The notes under the pieces were generated by a model, which saw nothing but the letters and a program-made list of their open reading frames with translations, had not been told where the DNA came from and did not search any database. Of a DNA stretch of 64,000 nt, positions 9,321 to 17,751 are shown piece by piece (the stretch's first letter is position 1; the number at the start of each line of letters is the position of its first letter). Origin of the DNA: a bacterium (GTDB lineage Bacteria > Bdellovibrionota > Bdellovibrionia > Bdellovibrionales > Bdellovibrionaceae); NCBI GenBank assembly GCA_019752925.1, contig JAIELP010000004.1:392258-456257 (forward strand), given 5' to 3'. A program made the position numbers and the translations under genes.

Positions 9321-11579
9321 ATGGCACAAATAGAAACAACACCAGACATGGTCAAAAAGGTTTATGAAACCACTCGTACTAAAACAGCGGTTATCCGTAA
9401 GCGTTTAGGTCGTGATTTAACTTTAGCTGAAAAAATCGTATATGGACATTTAGATGATCCGCAAAACCAGGAAATAGAACGCGGTAAAAGCTTCTTGTTA
9501 TTAAGACCTGACCGTGTAGCTATGCAAGATGCCACAGCACAGATGGCTATCCTTCAATTTATGTTAGCAGGTAAATCTGAAGCGGCAGTTCCTTCAACAG
9601 TTCACTGTGATCACTTAATTCAAGCCTATCAAGGTAAAGAAAAAGACATGGCCGCTTCGAATATGTCGAACAAAGAAGTATTTAACTTCTTAGCATCATC
9701 GTCTTCAAAATATAATATCGGCTTCTGGAAACCGGGTGCTGGTATCATCCATCAAGTGATTTTAGAAAATTACGCATTTCCAGGTGGTTTGATGATTGGT
9801 ACGGATTCTCACACTCCAAATGCGGGCGGCTTAGGTATGTGCGCAGTTGGTGTGGGTGGATCTGATGCGTCTGACGTTATGGTGGGCTTACCTTGGGAAG
9901 TTAAAAATCCTAAACTTATTGGTGTACACTTAAAAGGTAAATTAAACGGTTGGGCAGCAGCCAAAGATGTGATCTTAAAACTTTGCGGAATGTTAACCGT
10001 AAAAGGTGGAACAGATAAAATTGTTGAGTACTTCGGTGAAGGCGCAAATGCATTATCTTGTACAGGTAAAGCTACAATCACAAATATGGGTGCTGAGTTA
10101 GGTGCAACCTGTTCGGTGTTCCCTTACGACGCTAAAATGGGTGCTTACTTAGCAGCTACCGGTCGTAAAGAATTAGCGCAAATTGCAGATGCTAATAAAG
10201 ATATCTTAACGGCTGATGCTGACGTAATTGCGAACCCTAAAAAATACTTCGACGAAGTTTACGAAATCGATTTATCAACTTTAGAGCCACACTTAGTTGG
10301 CCCGCACACTCCGGATTTAGCACGCCCGATTTCAAAAGTAGCGGAAGAAGCTAAAGCTAACGGTTGGACTTTAAAATTATCAAGCGCCTTAATCGGCTCT
10401 TGCACAAACTCTTCTTACGAAGATATCGGCCGTTCTGCGATGATAGCTGAACAGGCGATGCAAATCGGCGTTAAGATGAATCAACCATTCTTAGTTTCTC
10501 CGGGTTCAACGCAAATTCAAAATACAATCACTCGCGATGGTCAGATGAAAACATTTGAAGCGGTGGGTGCAACGGTGTTAGCCAATGCCTGTGGTCCTTG
10601 TATCGGTCAATGGAAACGTGACGATATTAAATCAGGGGAGAAAAATACGATTTTAACTTCATTCAACCGTAACTTCCGTGGTCGTAACGATGCTAATATG
10701 GAAACTTTAGCTTTCATAGGTTCACCTGAAATGGTGATGGCATTAGGTTTAGCCGGTCGTTTAGATTTCAATCCAATGACGGATGAGTTAGAAGGTCCAA
10801 AAGGTAAAATTAAATTAAAAGCTCCTCATGCTCCGGAGCTTCCTGAAAAAGGTTTTGTTCCTGATACTGAGGGTTACCAAAAACCTGCAGGTGCGGCAGC
10901 GACTGTTGATGTAGATCCTAAATCTGAGCGCTTACAATTACTTTCTCCGTTTACAAAATGGGATGGTAAAGACTTTGTTGATCACTTGGTTTTAGCTAAA
11001 GCTAAAGGTAAATGTACGACAGATCATATCAGCCCGGGCGGTAAATGGCTTAACTTCCGTGGTCACTTAGATAATATTTCTAATAATATGTTATTAGGTG
11101 CAGACAACGCATTTATACCTGGCGAAATCGGTAAAGGTAATAACCAATTAACTGGCGAGAAAAAAGAATTTGCACAGGTGGCTCGTGAATATCAAAAAGC
11201 CAGCAAAGCTTGGATGATCATCGGTGATGAAAACTACGGTGAAGGTTCTTCTCGTGAGCACGCGGCGATGAGCCCTCGTTTCTTGGGTTGCACGGCAGTT
11301 ATTACTAAATCATTCGCACGTATCCATGAAACCAATTTGAAAAAACAAGGCGTATTGGCAGCAACTTTTGTTAACCCTGCTGACTATACTAAAATTCAAG
11401 AAAAAGATTTATTATCAATCCGTGGATTAAATGATTTAGCTCCGGGTAAAAATTTAACTCTTGAAGCTAAACATGCTGATGGTTCAGTTGATAAAATTGA
11501 AATCAAGCATACGTACAATGCTGAGCAGATTAAATGGTTTAAAGCTGGTTCGGCCTTAAACTTAATCCGCGGCGTTTAA
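9321..11579 (+). CDS. acn: Aconitate hydratase, mitochondrial-type
   Basis: Interconverts citrate and isocitrate in the TCA cycle using a 4Fe-4S cluster. The cluster cysteines are visible in [10 protein letters not shown] and in [11 protein letters not shown]. The active-site [10 protein letters not shown] (swivel domain) and the family stretches [11 protein letters not shown] and [11 protein letters not shown] are also present. The 752-residue length and sequence style match the mitochondrial-type aconitase rather than AcnA/IRP1 (about 890) or AcnB (about 860). The start ATG has an AAAGGAG ribosome site. It is a single-gene unit with a strong terminator. Together with the sucA-sucB-lpd operon in this window it gives part of a working TCA cycle. 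Confidence 0.95.
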   Translation: MAQIETTPDMVKKVYETTRTKTAVIRKRLGRDLTLAEKIVYGHLDDPQNQEIERGKSFLLLRPDRVAMQDATAQMAILQFMLAGKSEAAVPSTVHCDHLIQAYQGKEKDMAASNMSNKEVFNFLASSSSKYNIGFWKPGAGIIHQVILENYAFPGGLMIGTDSHTPNAGGLGMCAVGVGGSDASDVMVGLPWEVKNPKLIGVHLKGKLNGWAAAKDVILKLCGMLTVKGGTDKIVEYFGEGANALSCTGKATITNMGAELGATCSVFPYDAKMGAYLAATGRKELAQIADANKDILTADADVIANPKKYFDEVYEIDLSTLEPHLVGPHTPDLARPISKVAEEAKANGWTLKLSSALIGSCTNSSYEDIGRSAMIAEQAMQIGVKMNQPFLVSPGSTQIQNTITRDGQMKTFEAVGATVLANACGPCIGQWKRDDIKSGEKNTILTSFNRNFRGRNDANMETLAFIGSPEMVMALGLAGRLDFNPMTDELEGPKGKIKLKAPHAPELPEKGFVPDTEGYQKPAGAAATVDVDPKSERLQLLSPFTKWDGKDFVDHLVLAKAKGKCTTDHISPGGKWLNFRGHLDNISNNMLLGADNAFIPGEIGKGNNQLTGEKKEFAQVAREYQKASKAWMIIGDENYGEGSSREHAAMSPRFLGCTAVITKSFARIHETNLKKQGVLAATFVNPADYTKIQEKDLLSIRGLNDLAPGKNLTLEAKHADGSVDKIEIKHTYNAEQIKWFKAGSALNLIRGV

Positions 11580-11600
11580 GAATTTTTGGTAAAACAAAAT

Positions 11601-11633
11601 AAAAAGAGGAAGTGTAAAGCACTTCCTCTTTTT
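11601..11633. terminator. Strong bidirectional terminator after aconitase
   Basis: AAAAAGAGGAAGTG and CACTTCCTCTTTTT are perfect 14-base inverted arms around the loop TAAAG. The A- and T-runs are built into the arms, so it serves both the aconitase gene and the converging hypothetical gene. Confidence 0.9.
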
Positions 11634-11671
11634 ATTTTTAATTGAAAAGATTAGCGACCATTTCCTGATCT

Positions 11672-12607
11672 TTATTGATTGAATGAGCCTGGTTTTCCTT
11701 TGCTAGGTGGGGTTGAACTGGACCCTTTGGTAGGTGAGGTTGCAAACAATCTACGTAAGTACTCTTGATGGCGTTGATCTTTTTCAAACCAAGCAGCATT
11801 ACTGGCACACTCAGATGAGTGATCTATTAAATCTTCATATTTTAATAGTGTCGGGTGTGGTTTAGAGCTAGTAACTTTAACACTGGCAGCAATTCTTAGG
11901 CCTTTGTCGGCTCGAGTAGAGTCATCAAACTGAGTTTCTAAGTCTTTCTGCGAATTTTTTAAATCTCCTTGAAATATTTGCACAGCTCTGAGTCTTGCTC
12001 TGTCGATTTTAGCAAATAAATCTGTGCACTCGCGTGCTTTTTCCATGTCGCCATTAACTAATCCACTTTCTTTATTTATAAAGTTAAGCCATTCGCTACA
12101 TTTGTTTTGAGAATACTCATGACAGTTTTTAAGGCTTCCTTCGTCGACAGTAAGTTTAGTAGTGAGCATACTCTTGCACTTAATAACACTACTCAGTACT
12201 CCAGTATTTTTATCAACCCTGTAAAGCGAGTAATTTCCCAAGTGATCTTCATCGGCAAATGGATTCATTTGATTGCCACGAATTTTACTACTATCTCTAT
12301 TATAAACGCTAAGGCAGTTGTATTGTTTGTTTTGTGGACAGAGTTTTGAGCCAATGTGCCAAGCACTAGTACCAGAACTTTTGCTAAAAACTCTCTGACT
12401 TTCGCTAGACAATTCGTGGGTAACACTCGGATGATGAATAGTTCCGTCACGACTTGTAACTTTCGAAGAAATAACCCCTTTTGAGGAAATAACAAAACTA
12501 TTGCTAAATTCGGGAGGTAAGTTATCGATTTGTTCAGCCTGCGAAAGACCACATATAATTAAAATAAAAGCTACTAGGGTTATTTTTGTATATTTTGAGT
12601 AATTGAT
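11672..12607 (-). CDS. Secreted hypothetical protein, apparently starting at a non-standard codon
   Basis: The ORF track starts this gene at a TTG (12412), but the frame stays open upstream to a stop at 12631-12629. Between the TTG and that stop it encodes a textbook signal peptide: lysines, then the core ITLVAFILIICGLSQA, with predicted cleavage after SQA. There is no in-frame ATG, GTG or TTG ahead of the signal. An ATC at 12607 has AGG six bases upstream, and a perfect TATAAT lies at 12626-12621. I therefore place the start at the ATC, giving 311 residues; ATT at 12622 is an alternative. The mature part has scattered cysteines and a Ser/Pro/Gly-rich tail. I do not recognise a family. A one-base indel near the start is the other explanation. 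Confidence 0.6.
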   Translation of the reverse strand: MNYSKYTKITLVAFILIICGLSQAEQIDNLPPEFSNSFVISSKGVISSKVTSRDGTIHHPSVTHELSSESQRVFSKSSGTSAWHIGSKLCPQNKQYNCLSVYNRDSSKIRGNQMNPFADEDHLGNYSLYRVDKNTGVLSSVIKCKSMLTTKLTVDEGSLKNCHEYSQNKCSEWLNFINKESGLVNGDMEKARECTDLFAKIDRARLRAVQIFQGDLKNSQKDLETQFDDSTRADKGLRIAASVKVTSSKPHPTLLKYEDLIDHSSECASNAAWFEKDQRHQEYLRRLFATSPTKGSSSTPPSKGKPGSFNQ

Positions 12608-12620
12608 GTTGCACCTCGCA

Positions 12621-12626
12621 ATTATA
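12621..12626 (-). promoter_or_regulatory. Perfect -10 box upstream of the secreted hypothetical protein
   Basis: TATAAT on the minus strand. A transcription start about seven bases downstream would leave only a very short leader before the proposed ATC start at 12607. I see no clear -35 box. Confidence 0.4.
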
Positions 12627-12726
12627 GTCTAATATTGCATCGGCATTTTAATAGGGATTCTTAATTTGACTAAGGTCTTGATTCAACTCTAAGCTAATTA
12701 GAACAGTTTTAAACGCAGAGGAAATT

Positions 12727-13173
12727 ATGAATAAATTTTTAGTACTTCTATTATTGGTTTTTGGTTCTGTATCTCAAGCTAAATTGGCCGGCAACTGGAC
12801 TGGGTGGGGTACATGGAAGTTTAAAGGCGAGGGCGAAGGAACTTATTGCTCACCTATGCAAATGCAGTGGAGTGAAAGTAAAAATAAAATTGCTATCGTA
12901 AAAGGTATGTTCGATTGCGAAGTTGTAGTTATGCATCTGGATAAGACCGAATGGACATTAAAAGATGGTCTTTTATTTGATGACGAGCAAAAACAAGTCG
13001 GTTCTTACGATGGGTCTTATTTTACTGTTTATTTGCCTAGCCCTAATGAAAATACAACTATTGAGATAAAAGTAAAACGCGAAGCCAATCATTATGATTA
13101 TCAGGAAATCTGGTTCAATAAGTATGAAAAAGTTTATGTTATTGAAGGTCGTTTGTTTACATCAGGAGAGTAG
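12727..13173 (+). CDS. Small exported hypothetical protein
   Basis: The precursor has 148 residues with a clear signal peptide (MNKFLVLLLLVFGSVSQA, cleavage after SQA). The mature part is tryptophan- and glycine-rich (NWTGWGTWKFKGEGEGTY), then alternates short hydrophobic and polar stretches as a lipocalin-like or other small beta-barrel would. Two cysteines (in YCSPM and FDCEV) could form a disulphide. I do not recognise a family. Its stop is followed one base later by the SIMPL-domain gene, so the two are probably co-transcribed and may act together in the periplasm. Confidence 0.7.
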   Translation: MNKFLVLLLLVFGSVSQAKLAGNWTGWGTWKFKGEGEGTYCSPMQMQWSESKNKIAIVKGMFDCEVVVMHLDKTEWTLKDGLLFDDEQKQVGSYDGSYFTVYLPSPNENTTIEIKVKREANHYDYQEIWFNKYEKVYVIEGRLFTSGE

Positions 13174-13174
13174 T

Positions 13175-13879
13175 ATGAAATTTTTTGCTGTTTTATTTTT
13201 TGTAGGTCTGACTTCTTTTGCAGATACGGATATGCATTTAATTTATGTTAATGGTGTTGCTGAAAAAACTGTTGAACCTAATATGGTGTTAATACATTTA
13301 GAGTCTTGGGCTAAGGCCCCAACTGCTACGGCAGCGCAAGAACAGCAGGCATTGCAGTTTGGTAAAGTTAAGAGCTCTCTTGAAAAATTTAAAATTAAAA
13401 AAGAAGATATTCAGACGCAGGGGTTTTCGGTTTACCCAGAATACACGTATGACCAAAAAGCCCAGTTAAATAAAATTTCCGGATATCGTGTAAGTCATTC
13501 AGTTTTGCTGACCTATCGTAAAACAGAAGATGCAGGAACTTTATTGGATTCTTTAGTTACGAGTAAGGGCGAAATAAGTGGTGTGAATATTCAGAGTGTT
13601 TCTTGGGATTATGATAAGAAGGCTGAAGTAGAGACGGCAACTTTAGGAGATGCTGTTAAAAATGCACGTAGTAAAGCTGAAGATTTGGCAAAAGCTGCGG
13701 ATGTTATTATTAAAGCGGTTCATAAAATACAGCATACATCGTATGCGCCTCCTGTTGCGCAACCTATGTATGAACGTGCTGCGATGAAGTCTATGGATGC
13801 GGGGGTTGCTGCACCTACAGAGCTTTCATCGGGGCAGATTAAAGTGCGTGTTGAAGTTCAGATGGAGTTTGAGATTTAG
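13175..13879 (+). CDS. SIMPL domain (DUF541) periplasmic protein
   Basis: The track begins this ORF at 13094, inside the previous gene. The better start is the ATG at 13175: it has GGAG six bases upstream and opens a signal peptide (MKFFAVLFFVGLTSFA). The mature protein matches the SIMPL/DUF541 fold: an opening VNGVAEKTVEPNMVLIHL strand, then QTQGFSVYPEYTYD, GYRVSHSVLLTYR and a C-terminal VEVQMEFEI strand. The family is periplasmic or membrane-associated (for example YggE) and has been linked to oxidative stress, without a defined activity. It follows the preceding exported-protein gene after one base. Confidence 0.88.
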   Translation: MKFFAVLFFVGLTSFADTDMHLIYVNGVAEKTVEPNMVLIHLESWAKAPTATAAQEQQALQFGKVKSSLEKFKIKKEDIQTQGFSVYPEYTYDQKAQLNKISGYRVSHSVLLTYRKTEDAGTLLDSLVTSKGEISGVNIQSVSWDYDKKAEVETATLGDAVKNARSKAEDLAKAADVIIKAVHKIQHTSYAPPVAQPMYERAAMKSMDAGVAAPTELSSGQIKVRVEVQMEFEI

Positions 13880-13886
13880 CGACCGC

Positions 13887-13901
13887 GTGCTTTATAAGCA
13901 C
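13887..13901 (+). terminator. Possible terminator after the SIMPL gene
   Basis: GTGCTT and AAGCAC form a 6-bp stem with a TAT loop, inside a GC-rich patch that ends in a T6 run at 13921. The structure is not clean, so confidence is low. Confidence 0.35.
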
Positions 13902-14031
13902 ATAGCTTTCCGCGTCGGCGTTTTTTGTTATATTGCCTGACAGAATCTTGTTTTTGTTTTCATTGCCAATAAAAACAAGCAATGGCATGTTTTTGGGGTC
14001 AACAAAACAAACCTAAAACAGGAGAATACAA

Positions 14032-14430
14032 ATGTTTAAATCACTTTTAGCAATCGCAACAGCACTTTCAATGAATATTGCCTTCGCAGCCGAAGCCGTT
14101 ATTCCATTCAAAGAAGCTCCAAAATTTTACAACCAAACTAAAACAGTTGAAGGCACTATCGTAGCTACTCACTGCACAGAAAAAATGTGCTTCCTTAACT
14201 TCGATAAAGATTACGCAACTAATTTATCTGCAGTTATCATGGCTTCTGACTTTGCAAAGTTCTCAAAAGCTACTGGTAAAGAATTACAAGCTGAGATGGA
14301 TAAAATGTACTTAAATAAAAAAGTACAAATCACTGGCGCGGTAAATGAATACAAAAGCAAAGACGCTTCTAAACCAGGCCGTCCACAAATCGCTTTAACT
14401 GATTCTGTAAATATTAAAGTTGTAAAATAG
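14032..14430 (+). CDS. Small exported protein, OB-fold-like
   Basis: The precursor has 132 residues with a signal peptide (MFKSLLAIATALSMNIAFA). The mature part has the pattern of the bacterial OB-fold proteins that read K(T/V)VEGTIVxTHC...CFLNFDKDY...VQITGAVNEYK...QIALTDSVNIKV. Two cysteines sit six residues apart in THCTEKMC. Proteins of this shape are often annotated as DNA-binding or nucleic-acid-binding, but that is untested, and export to the periplasm makes it uncertain. The start ATG has AGGAG in range. A terminator follows, so it is a single-gene unit. Confidence 0.65.
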   Translation: MFKSLLAIATALSMNIAFAAEAVIPFKEAPKFYNQTKTVEGTIVATHCTEKMCFLNFDKDYATNLSAVIMASDFAKFSKATGKELQAEMDKMYLNKKVQITGAVNEYKSKDASKPGRPQIALTDSVNIKVVK

Positions 14431-14461
14431 TTTAATATTTAAAATTATTTAATACTGAATA

Positions 14462-14488
14462 AAAAAGCTCCATTTAATGGGGCTTTTT
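14462..14488. terminator. Terminator after the OB-fold-like gene
   Basis: AAAAAGCTCC pairs with GGGGCTTTTT (one G-U pair) around ATTTAAT, followed by more T and A. Confidence 0.75.
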
Positions 14489-14518
14489 TATTATGATGCC
14501 AACAACCCGAGGTTTTAA

Positions 14519-15040
14519 GTGATAAAATTTAAAGTATTAATGTTTTCAGTTTTTTTTGCTAATTCGGTTTTTGCAGCAGAGTTTGGCAAAACCACAATGG
14601 GTGGCTTTGGTTGTCCTAAAGTAGAAGTTGCACAAATAGGTTTGGGTAATAATGTATTACCTCTGAAAATCGATATTGAAAAACCCGGAGAACAAGATCT
14701 GGCACGTGTTGCGTGTAATCTGCGTGTTCCTGTTAAACTCAAAAAAGATGAAATGCTTAAGATTGTTTCGGGCGGAGCTGATTACAAAGTTGAATTTGAT
14801 AAAGGTGGTTCGGCATCTGTTTCTTTATATGCAGGTTTCGGTGGTAAAAAAGAAACTACTTCGCAAGCAAGCATAGTTGAAAGTAATAGTTCAACTATCC
14901 ATATTCCTAAAAATGAATCAGGGTGCGGCAAAGATGTGATGTTAAGAATTAATTTTGATGCGAGTATTTCGGGTAAATTCAAAAGTAGTTTTAAAGCACA
15001 AAATCTGAAATTTGAGATAAAAACAATTAAATGTAATTAA
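14519..15040 (+). CDS. Exported hypothetical protein
   Basis: The start is GTG with GAGG six bases upstream. The 173-residue product begins with a signal peptide (MIKFKVLMFSVFFANSVFAA). The mature part looks all-beta, with four cysteines (in FGCPK, VACNL, SGCGKD and the C-terminal IKCN) that could make two disulphides. I do not recognise the family. It converges on the GyrI-like gene and the two coding ends overlap by four bases, so neither has room for its own terminator on this side. Confidence 0.6.
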   Translation: MIKFKVLMFSVFFANSVFAAEFGKTTMGGFGCPKVEVAQIGLGNNVLPLKIDIEKPGEQDLARVACNLRVPVKLKKDEMLKIVSGGADYKVEFDKGGSASVSLYAGFGGKKETTSQASIVESNSSTIHIPKNESGCGKDVMLRINFDASISGKFKSSFKAQNLKFEIKTIKCN

Positions 15041-15603
15041 TTCTGTATCGGCCAGATGTAAGTGGTTTGCATAGATTTATTATCATTACCTTCGTATATT
15101 TCGATAACAGACCCTTTACGAGTCAATTTATTTTCGACGATAAAATCTTCCGCTTTGGGATATACTTTTAAAGGGCCAATGCCCGGTGCTCCTGTGAATA
15201 ATGCAACAACAGCTTTAGTTTTTTGAATCTCATCAATTTTGTAATCTTGTGGGAGTTGGCTTTTAAGTTTTTCCAATACAATTTTTTCGTCAGGAACTAA
15301 AGGATCAATAAGACAGCCGACACGTGAGTTTAAACGGCCTTCTTCAACAACGCGAGGGTCGTCAAAAAATTCTCCGAAACTTAAACGGCATTTTAAACCG
15401 TTTTCACGGGACCACTTTTCAATTTCTTGAATAGTGCTTACAATTTTGTGATATGCTCCAACATGAGTTTTATAAATAATGGTGTAAGGTCCTCGCTCGT
15501 CTTGATCAATTGTTACCGATTTAAACGCACCTGTGTATTGGAATAAATATAAAAAAAACAAAATCAATCCGAGAGATACGGCATAAAGAGTGTGCTTAAC
15601 CAT
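15037..15603 (-). CDS. Membrane-anchored GyrI-like (effector-binding) domain protein
   Basis: It has 188 residues. One membrane helix at the N-terminus (LYAVSLGLILFFLYLF) is followed by a GyrI/SOUL-type small-molecule-binding domain. Typical features are the VGAYHKI motif, FGEFFDDPRVVEEGRLNSRVGC, and a late IYEGN strand. The domain should face the periplasm. It is last in the minus-strand run from the receiver protein through nadC, birA and the thioredoxin-like protein; its ATG directly abuts the stop of the thioredoxin-like gene. The ligand is unknown. Confidence 0.72.
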   Translation of the reverse strand: MVKHTLYAVSLGLILFFLYLFQYTGAFKSVTIDQDERGPYTIIYKTHVGAYHKIVSTIQEIEKWSRENGLKCRLSFGEFFDDPRVVEEGRLNSRVGCLIDPLVPDEKIVLEKLKSQLPQDYKIDEIQKTKAVVALFTGAPGIGPLKVYPKAEDFIVENKLTRKGSVIEIYEGNDNKSMQTTYIWPIQN

Positions 15604-16155
15604 TTATTTAACCCACTTAATTGAGCAACCCATAGAAGGTGTCTGTGGATGCGATATTTTTTTATTCTCTGAAAGCTCGATAACTGCATTGTAAAGTTCG
15701 CGGTTTTTAACGTATTCAGGTTCTTTCCACGAGTCATCTAAACGGCCACGGTACGCTAATTTAGCTTCGTTATTATAAACAAAGTAATCAGGAGTGCATA
15801 CAGCCCCAAAGCTTTTGGCAACATCCTGTGATTTGTCGTAAAGATAAGTAAATGAGTAATTTTTTTCTTCCGCACGTTTTTTGATGTTTTCAAAACTGTC
15901 TTCGGGGTAGCTGATTTCGTCGTTAGAGCATATCGCCACAACATTTATGTTTTTTATTTTTAAATCATTGCCGAGAGTGATTAAGCGCTCTTCAATAGCT
16001 TTAACATAAGGGCAGTGGTTACAGATAAACATAAACACCACAGGTTGGCCATTGATGAAATCTTTTTTTGAATAAGTTTTGCCATCAGTGGCGGGTAAAG
16101 AAAACTCCGGGATTTGTGTACCGAATTCTACTTTTTCGGGTGTGTAAGTGGGCAT
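15604..16155 (-). CDS. Thioredoxin-fold (AhpC/TSA-like) protein
   Basis: It has 183 residues and no signal peptide. The thioredoxin-like fold is indicated by GTQIPEFSLPATDGKTYSKKDF at the N-terminus, then VVFMFICNHCPYVKAIEERL. CNHC is a CxxC redox pair, in the form seen in a widespread group of uncharacterised cytosolic thioredoxin-family proteins. Later motifs GAVCTPDYFVYN (with the cis-proline-type T-P) and AYRGRLDDSW fit the same group. The partner is not known. It sits between birA (seven bases upstream) and the GyrI-like gene in a tight operon. Confidence 0.82.
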   Translation of the reverse strand: MPTYTPEKVEFGTQIPEFSLPATDGKTYSKKDFINGQPVVFMFICNHCPYVKAIEERLITLGNDLKIKNINVVAICSNDEISYPEDSFENIKKRAEEKNYSFTYLYDKSQDVAKSFGAVCTPDYFVYNNEAKLAYRGRLDDSWKEPEYVKNRELYNAVIELSENKKISHPQTPSMGCSIKWVK

Positions 16156-16162
16156 AAAATTC

Positions 16163-16927
16163 CTATAGCTCCATCCACGATATTTTTTTACTATCGATGC
16201 TTAAGTTTCCAGATTCATCCAGAGCTGTATATTTTTGTTTTAATAAAGGATGCTTGTTTAAAGCTGATAACAGAGCTGCGGTGCTGGTTGTATTCATGGG
16301 CTCAAAAGACATTTGCAATGAAAATGAAAACTCAAATAAGAGTCTTTCTAAAAATGAAATCCAATCCTGCGCCAGCAGCGGTGTTGCAGCTGAAAGCTCG
16401 CGTGCGAGGGAGCTTGCTGTACTAATGCTGCCGGGAGATGAAATGATATTAAACCCCAGGCCGATTAACAGACGGTTGTCATCGCCCTGTGATACGGTTT
16501 CAAGTAGCAAGCCCGCCACCTTTTTGTCATTAATGTAGAGATCATTTGGAGCTTTTAAATTCCAATTAATAAAAGGCCATGTTGACGAAGCCGCACGGTA
16601 AAGCGCTAAACCTATCATAGGTGAAACAGTGGGGTGCGGAGCTGAATCAATCATGAAAGACCAAGTTGATAAAAGCTGCGAGCCTAGAATATCAGAGTCG
16701 GACCAGGTATTTTGACCGCGGCCTTTTCCAGCTGTTTGTCTTTCAGCTAAATAAACAATTAAGTGTTCGTTAAAAGCACTTTCACTGAAGGCTTCGGCTT
16801 TGGCTTTAACATTAGTACTATCAATGGATTTAAAATACTCAGAAGAAATATTTTGTTTTTTAGCCCAATGGTGAGTTACTTCACCAATTAGAATTTGATC
16901 AGACTGATTTTTATGTGATGCAGTCAT
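16163..16927 (-). CDS. birA: Biotin--[acetyl-CoA-carboxylase] ligase, catalytic form without a DNA-binding domain
   Basis: Attaches biotin to the carrier domain of acetyl-CoA carboxylase by way of biotinyl-AMP. The biotin-binding loop is seen as GKGRGQNTW (family GRGRxGRxW), and the later NDLYINDKKVAGLLLE corresponds to the conserved KWPNDI...KxxGILxE. At 254 residues it lacks the winged helix-turn-helix of E. coli BirA, so it should be a ligase only, not a repressor. Its start overlaps the nadC stop by one base, giving translational coupling. The C-terminal SH3-like part is weakly conserved. Confidence 0.85.
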   Translation of the reverse strand: MTASHKNQSDQILIGEVTHHWAKKQNISSEYFKSIDSTNVKAKAEAFSESAFNEHLIVYLAERQTAGKGRGQNTWSDSDILGSQLLSTWSFMIDSAPHPTVSPMIGLALYRAASSTWPFINWNLKAPNDLYINDKKVAGLLLETVSQGDDNRLLIGLGFNIISSPGSISTASSLARELSAATPLLAQDWISFLERLLFEFSFSLQMSFEPMNTTSTAALLSALNKHPLLKQKYTALDESGNLSIDSKKISWMEL

Positions 16928-17751
16928 TAATTACCCCAGTCAAAAAGTAAACTCACATCTGCACAGTTTGCTGAGTGGGTAAGGGCACCTACAGAAATGT
17001 AATCTACACCGATTTCAGCAACGGATTTAACGCGTGCCAAATTCATATTACCGCTGGCTTCAGTTTTTATTTCTTTAGGAATCATTTTTAGAGCTAGAGC
17101 CATGGTTTCGTTCGACATATTATCCAGTAAAATTCTTTCAACATTTAAAGAAACACATTCTTTAACCTGTTCTAAATTACTGGCTTCAACTTCTAAAGGA
17201 AGATTGCAGTGTTGACGTAAGCGTCCGACGGCCTGAGTGATTCCGCCCATAAGAGATATATGATTATCTTTAATTAAAACGGCTTCTGATAAATTAAAAC
17301 GGTGATTAGAGCCGCCGCCGTGATGAACGGCGCGTTTTTCCAAATCTCTTAAAAGTGGAGTGGTTTTACGTGTGTCTAAAATTTTTGTTTGAGTACCTTC
17401 AACTGCCTTAACAAACTGACGGGTTAAAGTTGCAATACCTGACAGACGTCCTAAAAAATTAAGCGCCACGCGCTCGGCTTTTAAAATTTGAATTAAATCG
17501 CCTTCAATTGAACAGATGTTTTGGCCTTTGTAAATTAAGTCACCTTCATTGAATTGCCATTTAACTTTAACCTGAGGTTCTAAAAACAAAAGTGTTTCTT
17601 CAAATGCGTTAGCACCAGAGAGTACTAGATCTTCTTTAGCTTTTAAAAGAGCTTCGCCTTGTTTTGGCTTCATGGCCATAGACTCAGTAGTAACATCGCC
17701 AGAAGGCATGTCTTCCTTCAGTGCGGCTTTAATAAGTTCCAGAATGTTCAT
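16927..17751 (-). CDS. nadC: Nicotinate-nucleotide pyrophosphorylase (carboxylating)
   Basis: Converts quinolinate and PRPP to nicotinate mononucleotide in NAD synthesis. It has 274 residues, the usual length. Family motifs are visible: GDVTTES near the N-terminus, RVALNFLGRLSGIATLT, the substrate-binding DTRKTTPLLRDLEK with HHGGGSNHRF, and DNHISLMGGI. The C-terminal barrel ends in EASGNMNL and GVDYISVGALTHS. Its start overlaps the upstream receiver-protein gene by four bases (ATGA) and its stop overlaps birA by one. nadA and nadB are not in the window. Confidence 0.95.
   Translation of the reverse strand: MNILELIKAALKEDMPSGDVTTESMAMKPKQGEALLKAKEDLVLSGANAFEETLLFLEPQVKVKWQFNEGDLIYKGQNICSIEGDLIQILKAERVALNFLGRLSGIATLTRQFVKAVEGTQTKILDTRKTTPLLRDLEKRAVHHGGGSNHRFNLSEAVLIKDNHISLMGGITQAVGRLRQHCNLPLEVEASNLEQVKECVSLNVERILLDNMSNETMALALKMIPKEIKTEASGNMNLARVKSVAEIGVDYISVGALTHSANCADVSLLFDWGN

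Noticed and set aside
12265-12552. 95-residue minus-strand ORF
   Set aside because: It overlaps the signal-peptide-encoding frame of the secreted hypothetical protein and has a Leu/Val-rich sequence without family features; treated as a shadow.
13094-13174. N-terminal extension of the SIMPL protein
   Set aside because: It lies within the preceding gene and lacks a ribosome site; the internal ATG at 13175 opens a signal peptide.
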